Program-made: the position numbers and the translations under genes
Part shown: piece after piece, positions 47,972-58,500 of the stretch
How the letters are laid out: each line of letters starts with the position of its first letter
Position numbering within the stretch: position 1 is the stretch's first letter
Assembly: GCA_963931865.1 (NCBI GenBank)
Contig: OZ007510.1
Location: 10,326,993-10,390,992 of the forward strand
Direction of reading: 5' to 3'
Source: Axinella damicornis
Taxonomy: Eukaryota > Porifera > Demospongiae > Axinellida > Axinellidae
DNA: 64,000 nt
The notes under the pieces: model-generated
The model's database searches: none
Told to the model about the DNA's origin: nothing
Seen by the model: only the letters and a program-made list of their open reading frames with translations

Positions 47972-49127
47972 TTGTTGGAACATAGTTGCACCATTAATAC
48001 GCACTGATGTACAAATTTTATTCCTGATTTTTTATTGTAGGAGTATACAACATTTCCTTGTGTTAGTACTGTGCACATAGTTTTTCACGACTGCCGATAG
48101 CAATATTTTTTTGGCATGAGTTGTGAGTTGCTAAAGTATAGTGAGTTATAGCTATTATGCTAGGCTAAGCATCATTTTGAGATAGCTTAAAGAATTCAGA
48201 ATCAGTATTCTATACATGTAGGCTAAAATTTCAGGCCATGAAAGAGAAACTTCACTCATTAAGTGAGAGTGATATAGCAGAGCGAATTAAACATCAGTAT
48301 AACGAGTCTATATACACCATGCAAATGATCACAACACAATTCTACAAGATCTGTTCAAGGGGTTTTTCCCCCATATGCATGCCAGACATTTGGGCTTTTT
48401 TTTGCCAGAACATTTATATGGTGCAGTCATTTGTCAATTTGCTATATAGGATATAACTGCTGTTGGACTGTTACGGAATCTCTGATATATAATGCCAACA
48501 CGAATTCACAACAAAAGTGACGGATGAAATACCACACCTAGAGTGAGTAAGGTTCACACATTCAACACTAACATGACAATAATCACATGTACAGGATGGA
48601 ATGGGTTTCATAATGGCATTGCACGCATGCAGGCTCATGCACACTAAATATCATCACTGAAACATTTCTGGTATCCATTAAATTGAAATTTCCTACTCAA
48701 ACAGTAGCTATAGTGTCTGAGGATCATGAAGCTTCTTTCTATATTCTTTGTGCTGCAGCTGCCAGAGCTTGCAACGTTGGCATGACATCTTGAGTCTTCA
48801 TGATGTACTTTGCAGGGGGGGGGGGGGGGGGGGGGGGGGGGGGGCTTCGATCACAACTTAAAAAAGATCCAATGTCTGTTTGGGAGTGATCATCATTGTC
48901 AAGCTCCCTATAGGGTTCATTATATAAATACCTATGAAGGAGTAGCTACTAGCTATATTAACCGCTGTACGAGACTTGTGCGGACAACGGATCGTGAGAT
49001 CGTGCATGAGGTCAATCCATAATGCGCCAGGGCGCATGCGCGCGACCTTCGTTGATCGAGCCGCGACGCTAAAGCTATAAAATATTTATGTCAGGTGAAA
49101 ATCGAAGCACTTCTAATTCTATTTGTG
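47972..49127. other. Intergenic stretch between the vWA and glycosyltransferase genes
   Basis: Contains the only long G run (48815-48844, 30 G) and a 72-codon ATG ORF at 48238-48456 with no recognised similarity. I do not call that a gene. No AATAAA was found close after the vWA stop. Confidence 0.6.
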
Positions 49128-50012
49128 ATGGCATCAAACAAAGGTGCAATTGCTTCTTTGCTAGCGCTAGTTGTATTTGTTGTAACTCTGTGCGCAGCAG
49201 AGTATTTGTTTAGTCATGTTACTCGTAGGCCAGTGGTTCTGGAAGCTGATGTGAAAAACAGCAAAAGCATTACAAAGTCATTACCGCCGTCTAGGACAGA
49301 CGTGTCGATACACTTGGTAGTTGTTCCCTACCTGCAATTTAATGCCTCTGATGAAGCTGTCATTGAGCGGAAGAGGGAATACTGGACTGCCCTACAGAGG
49401 AACCTAAATCACAAACATGTCAGTCATGTTCACGTCCTCACAACTAATGCTCGTGAAATGCTTCAAAATTTAAACCTTTCAACCAATCAGAGCAAGCTGA
49501 TAGTTTCTGAGTTGAGCAGCATAGATACAATGCGAGATCCTTTTGACTACATCTCAAAGAAATTAGTGGATAAAGATGTGGTGTTTACCAATGCAGACAT
49601 TTACCTTGGAGGTGGTTTTAATCTGGTGGATCCATTGGTACTGTCTAATCGCAATGTCATGTACGCCCTCACTAGACGAATTGCTCAGGAAGAGAAGGAA
49701 AAGTGTGGTGAACCCGATTTGTGTGTGGAACACTATTACAAAGGTTCACATGACACCTTCTTGTTTCACTTGACTGAGCCACTGCCAGAGAAAGCTTTGA
49801 AGCACTTGGAGATAAAACTGATTAGCCCAGGGATGGAGAATGTCTTGCTGTGGGTGTTTCAACGTCAGCTGAATTATTGCACACTTAATCCCTGCACCAT
49901 TCTGGAGACATTCCACCTTCATTGTAGTAACTTGCGCAATGCCAAGGGAAGGAGAGTGAACCATGCCAACTACAGTGGCCTGGCTCCCTTTACCAAGAAG
50001 CTTGTGTGCTAG
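49128..50012 (+). CDS. Type II membrane glycosyltransferase-like protein, 294 aa, intronless
   Basis: ATG at 49128 is preferred over the in-frame GTG at 49095. Residues ~5-26 (GAIASLLALVVFVVTLCAAEYLF) form a signal anchor after a short N-terminus, so the catalytic domain should be lumenal (Golgi/ER). The pattern FTNADIYLGGG (~152-162) suggests a GT-A style D-containing nucleotide-sugar site. Downstream come ALTRR, then GSHDTFLFH, and a C-terminal ISPGMENVLLWVF...CTILETFHLHCSN. This order matches my memory of a broad bacterial/eukaryotic family reading NADIYF..ALSR..GSQDTWIF..G..N.....H.H. Donor and acceptor are unknown. A polyadenylation signal AATAAA lies at 50309-50314. It is well preserved, with no stops. 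A non-enzymatic relative cannot be excluded. Confidence 0.75.
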   Translation: MASNKGAIASLLALVVFVVTLCAAEYLFSHVTRRPVVLEADVKNSKSITKSLPPSRTDVSIHLVVVPYLQFNASDEAVIERKREYWTALQRNLNHKHVSHVHVLTTNAREMLQNLNLSTNQSKLIVSELSSIDTMRDPFDYISKKLVDKDVVFTNADIYLGGGFNLVDPLVLSNRNVMYALTRRIAQEEKEKCGEPDLCVEHYYKGSHDTFLFHLTEPLPEKALKHLEIKLISPGMENVLLWVFQRQLNYCTLNPCTILETFHLHCSNLRNAKGRRVNHANYSGLAPFTKKLVC

Positions 50013-50308
50013 TGAATTCTGCAAATGTGTGCACTTAGCTACTGATAAAGATGATAACTTCTATAGCAATGTGTACATGTATATGCATGTGGTCTGTCTA
50101 TCGTTTAATGGATCCGGAGTTAACCTTGAGCAACAACAGTAACATGAACTTCAGAACCAAAGTGTGGTGATGAGTTACAGTGGAACATTTCATGAGATTG
50201 ATTTTCACACACACACACACTGATTGGGCCAAATTAAAGGTAATTCCCAAAGCATTTTACAGGATGTCGGTATGCAAAAATTCAGTTTTGCAGTAGGTAT
50301 GACTGTAC

Positions 50309-50314
50309 AATAAA
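50309..50314 (+). terminator. Polyadenylation signal for the glycosyltransferase gene
   Basis: AATAAA 297 bp after the stop codon; a second one lies near 50610. Confidence 0.45.
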
Positions 50315-50315
50315 C

Positions 50316-50346
50316 ATGTGGTATTTACCAATGCAGACATCTACAT
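50316..50346 (+). pseudogene. Relic of the glycosyltransferase NADIY motif
   Basis: ATGTGGTATTTACCAATGCA and the following GACATCTAC repeat the coding sequence at 49578-49605 with few changes (VVFTNADIY in translation). No further similarity is visible on either side. Confidence 0.5.
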
Positions 50347-50619
50347 AGCTACAACCAGACACGTTCTATAGCTATATATACCAAGGATGTTGCAAACTTC
50401 TTGCACTATATACATGTGCCTATTACAATTACATCTAAGCACTAAGGACACCTCACCAATTATTGGTAAGCCTTACCGTTTTACATATTGAGTGTCCTCT
50501 TTCTTGGAAAGCTTACAAGGTAAGGGAAGACCTGCCTCTAAAATATTCCCATGTACTCACACAACTTACGTAACTGTTGTATATAGAGTGTATATTATTA
50601 CTTCCAGCAATAATAAATT

Positions 50620-50763
50620 TGAAGCCCTAGCTCTTGTACAAATTTGAGATTTCACTTAATAGGTTTGCATATTTAATTTTGGTAGATGTTTACACACTGG
50701 ATCACCACAGAAACTCATAACATGGTTCATGGTTCATGTGGGCCTCAATCCCGGCTGCCAGCC

Positions 50764-50797
<34 letters not shown>

Positions 50798-50940
50798 GGT
50801 GAGGATTGGGTATCGATCCCAGCCCCCGGGAGGAGGATCGGGCCACCACACCCTAGCTCTTGTACAAACTTGAGGTTTGCATATTTAATTTTGGTAGCAC
50901 ACTGGATCACCACAAGAAACTCATAACATGGTTCATGTGA
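50620..50940. repeat. Direct duplication flanking a poly(C)31 tract
   Basis: Blocks at ~50628-50735 and ~50852-50940 share CCCTAGCTCTTGTACAAA, TTTGCATATTTAATTTTGGT and CACTGGATCACCACA. Poly(C) 50765-50795 and a CCCGGCTG-rich spacer lie between. From 50.94 to 51.66 kb I see no gene. Confidence 0.85.
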
Positions 50941-51667
50941 AGAAGGTCGGTAATACAGCAGTCATCAAAACTCATTTCTGCACCTATGACTTGGAACTTC
51001 AACTGCAGCAATCAAATCTGGGAGAATGGAATCTAAAACCATCAGTCCTGAAGGTGTAGCTCGGATGCCTCTGCATACAGGATACACACAACCAATTACT
51101 CATCACTCGATCAGGGAGCTTGTACATAATATGACAAGTGCATAATACCGAGTATAAGTTCAACATGGTGCTATGTATGTACAGGAGCCCATAACGGGAA
51201 GGAGCGTCCAACTAGCATACCCATCACTCGCAAGGTTGCAGCACATGACACTCCTTATACGGATCCATTTGCGGTCTATGTACGTGTACGGCTGCACAAG
51301 ATTAACGTTAAGTAGGTGGGCAGGTGTTGTGTACGCTATCGTGGCTAGTTAGTTTTTCACGCGTCTGCGGGCCCTCACAGGCTTCTTAACAAAGTAGGTG
51401 CCAGTTGTAGCCCAGCCCTATAAGGCATTTTGTGCGACGGCTATCTTGCGAGTGATGGAACCCTAACAAGTACGGTAGTTTGACGCTCCTTCGCGCCGCT
51501 TCGCGGCGCTCATAAGCTCCTGGTATGTATAAGCACGACTGAAGAGAAAATGAACTCATTCACCCATGCAAGTGGGGCAGGCTCATGCATCCCATGTAAT
51601 CAATGCTTTTACAATCATAATAATAATATAGACTCTTTATGGTACAAATTCGTCTACAGGTGATGAG

Positions 51668-51780
51668 TCACATCACAATGATCACATGCACTGCTACTTT
51701 GAGCATGGATAATAGAGCATTATCCATGCTTTGCATATAGCAGAAGCCAACCAGGCCTGCATGAGCTGTATACAGTTTGG
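51668..51780 (-). CDS. RSAD1: Tentative last exon of RSAD1 (phase conflict)
   Basis: On the minus strand, reading '...AHAGLVGFCYMQSMDNALLSMLKVAV' ends at TGA 51670-51668. It resembles the family C-terminus (GL...LDSLLLTLL). Every AG acceptor there leaves two bases before the frame, whereas the previous exon needs one. The border is therefore misread, or there is an indel. Confidence 0.4.
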
Positions 51781-51837
51781 CTATAGATGCCAGTGTAGGC
51801 TAAGGGCAACGCTTATATATCGCTGGAGTTTGTTTAC

Positions 51838-54800
51838 CTGTTGTCAAGTATCAATAACCCACTCACAAACAGCCCTCTCAAACTTTCACTCCGATAAGGT
51901 GAAAATGCTCCAGCCAGGTATGCACCAGTAAATTGTCTCCATATCTGCAGGCAGAAGAATACAACTACTGGGTAATGAACAGTGTACGTGTGTGCATTCC
52001 AGCCAGTAAGGCCAACCTCATCTGTGAGGCCTTGAGATGTCCTCATACTTGTTGCTATCACTTCTTCCAGCCTGCAAGAAGTGTGCAGAATAAACAATGC
52101 ATGGTACAAGTGGCTTGATGCAAGAAGATCTAGAGGAGGGAGAATTCGGCTGTGTATCAAATTAACAACTGGAGACTGTATTCGACCTCTACCAGTTAAT
52201 TGTCCAATGGAATGCAAGTCTCACTGTATAATGTCTGTATTTAGTTCAGTTATGAGTTCTTTTTTCACTTAATAATGGATAAGGAAACCAAAGTGGTCAC
52301 GAAACACAGTATGAAGCAATGCATTGCATGGCATAGTTCAGGCAAGGTCATTGCCTCACGGAATATAGCTCATAATCCTACCTCTCAATTGTACTAAGGT
52401 ACTTTGCCTTCTGCATTCCATGCCCTAAGGCACAAACCTGAAACAAAATGGTCACAGTAAACCCATCAACAATTTATTAGTGCACAACACTTGCATATGC
52501 CATATACCTTATGCATCCAAGCATTTGGTTCTAAAGTGTTTATAGCGTGCAAATATTGTGAATTTTCTTTTACAGCAAACCTGAGGAGAAGAGTTCAAGA
52601 ATACCAACTGAGATCATGCACTGATCAATACATGTTGCATGATTATTGCTTGTTGCCATGGTTACAAGTATAAACAATCCTATTGAGTTTTGTAATCAGA
52701 TTATAGCTGGCTTGAAATAAGTATTGTTACATTGAGTGCACTACAGGATTTGTTGCACGAAGGGCAGGCCATGAGGCGTATGCAGCGTGAAGCAAAGCTG
52801 AGTGCTGTATTTTCTCATTACAGGTCTCTACAGCTCCAAGCAGGTCTATTCTGTATACATATATGAATACTACACGATGAACATACGAAGAGAAATTCTC
52901 AGAGCTATCATCGCAATAATGAAGCAAGTATCAGCTCACCTTGAGTGGGCGCCTTCAATATATGGAGGGTTACACCAAAGAAGCAAGATGGTTAACATGA
53001 GTGATATTACTTCATAAGCTTCATGGAATGGGTTTTTTTTACCTGGTCCTATACCAATATAGTCCACCCCGGTCCAGTAGGACATGTTATGCTGACTCCA
53101 AAATCCCTGCATGGATGTGTATATAAAACAGAGGCAGTGAACTGCTAGCCTCATTCCCATGCAGCCTGGGAACGAGGCTGATGAACTGCATGCCACAAGG
53201 AAAAGGGCTCCAATTGAGCGACTGTGCTCACATCTCTTGCAAAGTTGGAGATCTCGTATTGTACCAACCCTGCATTGTTCAGCATCTGAAATTGACAACA
53301 CGCATAGTCTCATTGCTCACGAAGGGTGCATGCTGTGCACGCATGCACTTAACAGGTGTTCTCTCACCAATATTGCTGCTTCATACATGTCAGCAATAGC
53401 ATCCTCACTAGGTAACATCTATCAGGTAGCAGAGCAGGAGGTATGCATGCAGTCATTATCTCACATTCCCATGCACACTGTCAACACTACTGTTAGTAGT
53501 CTGTTCTACGTCAAGTGTTTCATACAGGGTATATTGGATAGCACACTGGTGCAGCCTACAGAACATACAGTTTGTGTACCAGCTGTTGATAGATATGCAT
53601 TACCACGCATACATATTGAATACGAGGGCATCCTAGCATGCATATACGGACTCTCAGCCCCAGCCCCAGACCACTTCCAGTGATTCTGGAAGCGATCCAA
53701 GCTGGGTGTTGGTTTGGGTTAGGGGCCAAGACTAGTCTCGGTCCCTGACCCAATTACCAACCCCAGCACGGATCGCACATTATACTACACGCGCTGGATA
53801 AACGGTCTGGGAACGAGACTAGGCCAAGACTAGTAAATACATGGCACATAATGGCACAAAAATTAATCATCAAGAGTGATACATAGCTAGTTCTCTAAAT
53901 GAATCAACCTGTATACCACTTCACTTTTCCTCAGGGCTTTGGACAGAGGTGTTCCCTCCTCCACTGTGAGTTGATAGAGTGACATATGGTTGCCACACAG
54001 TGTCAATACCTGCAAAAATCATAAAAGTATAACCTAGAATCTTCATGTACCTAGCTTCTGTGAGTGCTCAAACATGTTTGAAGTACAATCTATCTATAAT
54101 AATTTTCACGCGTACGTCACACTTCTGAGCATGTGCAGTAGTATCATTGACCATGTCCTTTTATGTCGCAAGTCATAGTGCCACGGGTTGCAACACACAT
54201 GACCGTTGAATAGTTGAAGGAGGCGGGGTTCAGGGCTGGTTGACCATGGGTATTGTAGGGCTGAGTCCGGGTAGTTTTATATTAATAGCAAGCAGCAATA
54301 GCATTCGGTAGGCTAGTTGAACTGATATATGTCCACACGATTAAGCAGTATGTGACATCACATGTATACGTATGTGTTAACTGGAGTGTATCGTAACTTT
54401 GTAATAATTATGATCGGGCCAGGGTAAGAGTAGTGCAAGTACGAGCTGGTAGATCGACGCAATCGGATCCTCTGAAGTATCCACATAGTGCATGATGAGA
54501 GGAAGACCTGAGGCATCATTTTATGAATGAGTTTGCTCTACCAGCTGTGGTATTCAGTCAATAGTGTTACAACACGTGCCCACACACAATAAGAACAATA
54601 GCCATATTTATACAGAACTACGTAGCCATGAGATGCTAACAGTTCATAGTTCATGCCACATCTTCCCTTCTCGGGAGGGGCAATGTGAGTTCCTAATCAA
54701 ATACCACACATGCATGCAGCACACAATGAAAAAGCACTAAAGTGCAAACCTCGCCCTCATGTAGCAAAGCGTACCCATAAGATCTACTAGTGGAATGCAG

Positions 54801-55523
54801 GACATTGGAGGGCGCGGCAAGCCTGAGCGAAGTGCACGTGCAGGACGTGCATGGAGCAGTTGCATTCATACAGTGACTGTCTTCAGACTCAATTATATAT
54901 GTGACTGGGCAAATTATGAGCGACAGAATTACATTATTACACTGAATTATGACACTACATGCACTAAACATACACTCGTGCAACTGTGAGTCAGGTTAGC
55001 GTTAGCTGAAGCAGTCTAGCAGGTACGTCACCGGCCATGGCGGTAGACCCACGAGCTGTCTCCGTCTTTGTTGTCGCCACCGAGGAGGCAGAACTTGAAG
55101 TTTATGGTGCTCTATTAGCCAATGAGATAGGTAGGTTCCTTCACGAGTGGTCTCCGTCTTACATGTTGCGCATACTGCACTGCACGTGCAAGTATCACGT
55201 GTCATCCGGTGCGCGTTCGGGGTCTGGTATCGGGAACCAGACTATAGGTCGCTAGCTCCTCACTTTGTGCCGCTTGGTTTGTGGTGGCTGGTGTCGCTAG
55301 ACGCCACGCTTCACGTACCAGTACTCTAGTAACAGCGCTAGTGACCCGCTGATGTCGATTTTGTGGCAAGTAAAGTTTTCGCGGTGAGCTAAAAACTGTC
55401 ATAACTCTCGAACTAAACATTTTTATCCATATTGCTATGTTAGTTTTGTTCCTTACGTCGAGCGCTTTCTTTTGATACCTTGGTCTCACTCGTCCAGTAC
55501 CCGCAGCGCCCGCTAGAGCGGTA

Positions 55524-55554
<31 letters not shown>

Positions 55555-58500
55555 CACACGATGAGTACTAGAACCTCCCCCGCATGGGCGGGGCGAGGTT
55601 AATAACAACAATAGCTCAGCCATGCAGCTACAATAAGTGCAATTACACAGAACTGCATAATCATATGACATAATGCAATACTAGTTGATCCACATCAGTG
55701 GTTCTACCATGCAGGAGTGTGGTTGCTGGGACCGGAATCACATACCTCTTTCAATTCCGCAACCCATGTGTCATGCGTCTGATTTGGCCTGCCAAATATC
55801 ATATCCATGCTGGTCTTCCCTGGGAATATGCTGTGAGCCTCCTGCAATGCCCTAAGCAGTACGGTAACCATCATCTACAGTAACTATATACACACCTGGT
55901 AAGTATACTCAGACACATACCAGCTACACCCTATTAATATAGATTCCTACAAGCCATGTACAGATCCCTAACTTTACTAGACAGTTACCTCCTTGCTTCT
56001 TTGGCTGTGTGGTCTCTATTGAGGAACTTTAAATCCGGATCATTCAGAGACTATACAGATAATAATGGGAACACATTTAAACACCTGCCAAGTGAATACC
56101 GTATAGCGGGAAAATTTGGCGGGGGTTTTAATTTGGCGATTTGGCGGTGCAGGAAAAAATCGCCAAATTAAATTCCGCCAATATTAAACCCCACCCCAGC
56201 CGGCCACTCGGGTATGCGCACCATACGTACGGTATACGATCGATTATGGCGCTGTACCAGTGAAAAGACAGCTGTATACTCCCAAGAGAACGCGACATCG
56301 GCGATTCCTCTCTCTCCGGGAAGGAACTACAAGCCGCTAACGAGAGTGTGAGGAACGTGGCCAACGATTGCGCTCGAGCGCGCGCATCACCGCCACAGCG
56401 CAATCCAGTCGCCGCTCTCGGACGGTGGGGCTCCAAACTGTATGGAAAACGTGATAGCCTCTGACACATCTCTCTACTTCGAAGGTCTCCACGGCTAGCT
56501 GGTAACTATTAAACTGGTCGCACTCGATCGATACATGTATTGTACAGTTCACACTGTACTGAGCGCTAGCGCCTGGCAGTGAGGCTTACGTCATTTCCGG
56601 TACGTCATTTGTGCCGAGGATCGCCAAATTAAAAATTCGCCAAATTTAAAAATACGGCGTTTTGGCTGAAATCGCCAAATTTAATGCCCGCCAAATTTTC
56701 CCGCTATACGGTATACCAATTAAGAGACCTTCTAACCTGTACTCCAAGAGATAAACGTGTTACTCCAGCGGACTTGAAATCCCTGCAACAGGTATACACA
56801 GTTCATATTACATGATAAAACATTAGGCAGACACTTCTATACAGTAGGAAAGCCGAAAATGCAACACCCAACTATATAATTATTCTGCTGTTGGTAGTGT
56901 GCATGATATTATACACCTCAGTGTCTTCACTTCAGTTGATGTAGGGTTTGCCTCAAGGGTCACCTCAGCATTGTCCACTAAACGTGCGGAGTTGGCTATT
57001 GCACTGACAGTGGCTTCCACCATACTGGGTTTGGCCAAACTGGGAGTACCTACACACAAAAACAAAATATGTTTTGAGAGTGAGGTACATTCTCCTAGTA
57101 ATACATTGACCTGCTAATTATCCAGTAAACTAGCCGATTGCTCTGCTCCAAAATCACTGAAAATGCTCGTTCAATCAAGATACCAGATGCAATTGTACAG
57201 TCACGCTCTATCATTCTCGGAATAATATACGTAAGTTGCCAATTATCCACAAAACTGTTCGGTTCATGCATCCATAGGTGCATATAATAGGGAGCAGGGG
57301 GGCTATACAGGGGCTCAAGCCTCCCCATGTATGCAAAGACGGGCCCTGTAATCGCATGAACATGAAATCAGTTTGCAGTTGTGCTCAGGGTGTAACTTAG
57401 TCTTGTGGGCCAGACGGTAGGGGAGGCTATTGATTTTTTTTGACCAGTTATCCTATTCCCCAATGCTCCAGATTATGTCCGATTATGCTCTTGCTATATC
57501 CCGATTATTCTCCGATTATGCTCTTGATATAGGCATTGCTTCTGTATGCCGGTGGGAGGCGCATAAATCTTCAGTCTTCTATTTCTGAAGGCTGTGGAGA
57601 CTTCAGTTGGTCTAGTATTGAAAGTACAGACCGTGCAGAGCTAGAACCAGAACTAGAACTAGCTAGACCACTAGAATCTAGACTACTTTCGCTAGCAGCC
57701 TCACTGCTGGAAGCCATCCAGTGACACGTGGTAGAACTCGAACCCCAATTATGCCTGTATTTCCCCACATTATGCCAACTCCGTGAACCTACCTATTATA
57801 TATGCCGGAAACTGTGCCGGCATAATAGCCTCATCCCTACAAGACGGCCACAGACATCAGATCACAGCTAGTTGCTACTAATAATAGGTTAGCTAGTGTA
57901 TGCTTGGCCTCAAAGTTCAGACCATTGGCAAGCTGCTCCATCTCAAAGTTCAGACCAATTCAAGCTGCATATGCATCCTCATGCAGCCACCACCTACTAC
58001 TTCATTATGTACAGCCTGCTCCAGTATTCTATGAACGGTTGCCCTCTTTCAGAAGATTAGCTCAGATCGATATTGATGCAGAGACGAGAAACAAATATTG
58101 TATTTTGTGTGGAGCCGTCCCAAACTGAAAGTGCTTCCTAATAAGTTCCTCCATACACCTATGCATGCATCTCTGGTACACTCAACCTCCTCCAAAGTAG
58201 ATGGACGTCACTGTGCTGACAGCAGACATTTTGAGGAGGCTGTTGACCTCCTTTAGAAGACAACTAGCCATCTTCTCATGATCAACGTGTTTCCTACAGG
58301 AAGTGCAATATTCAGACATTCTATAAATCAGCATCGAAAAGAAGTATAGCTATGTAAATTCACAAGTGGGTACAAATGCAAATTGTCTGCAGGTCCGGCA
58401 AGGTACATGCAGCTGCAACAGCTTCATTTCCCTTTGAACTGCAACTGCAAAGAGAATCAGCCCAAAATTGGAGTGTTGCGGCTGAAAAAGAATTATAATT

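Noticed and set aside
48238..48456. 72-codon ATG ORF between genes
   Set aside because: No similarity, no promoter or polyA evidence; could be chance in AT-rich sequence.
53159..53683. 174-codon plus-strand ORF
   Set aside because: It lies antisense to RSAD1 exons 9 and 10, whose phases and family match are convincing; no similarity recognised.
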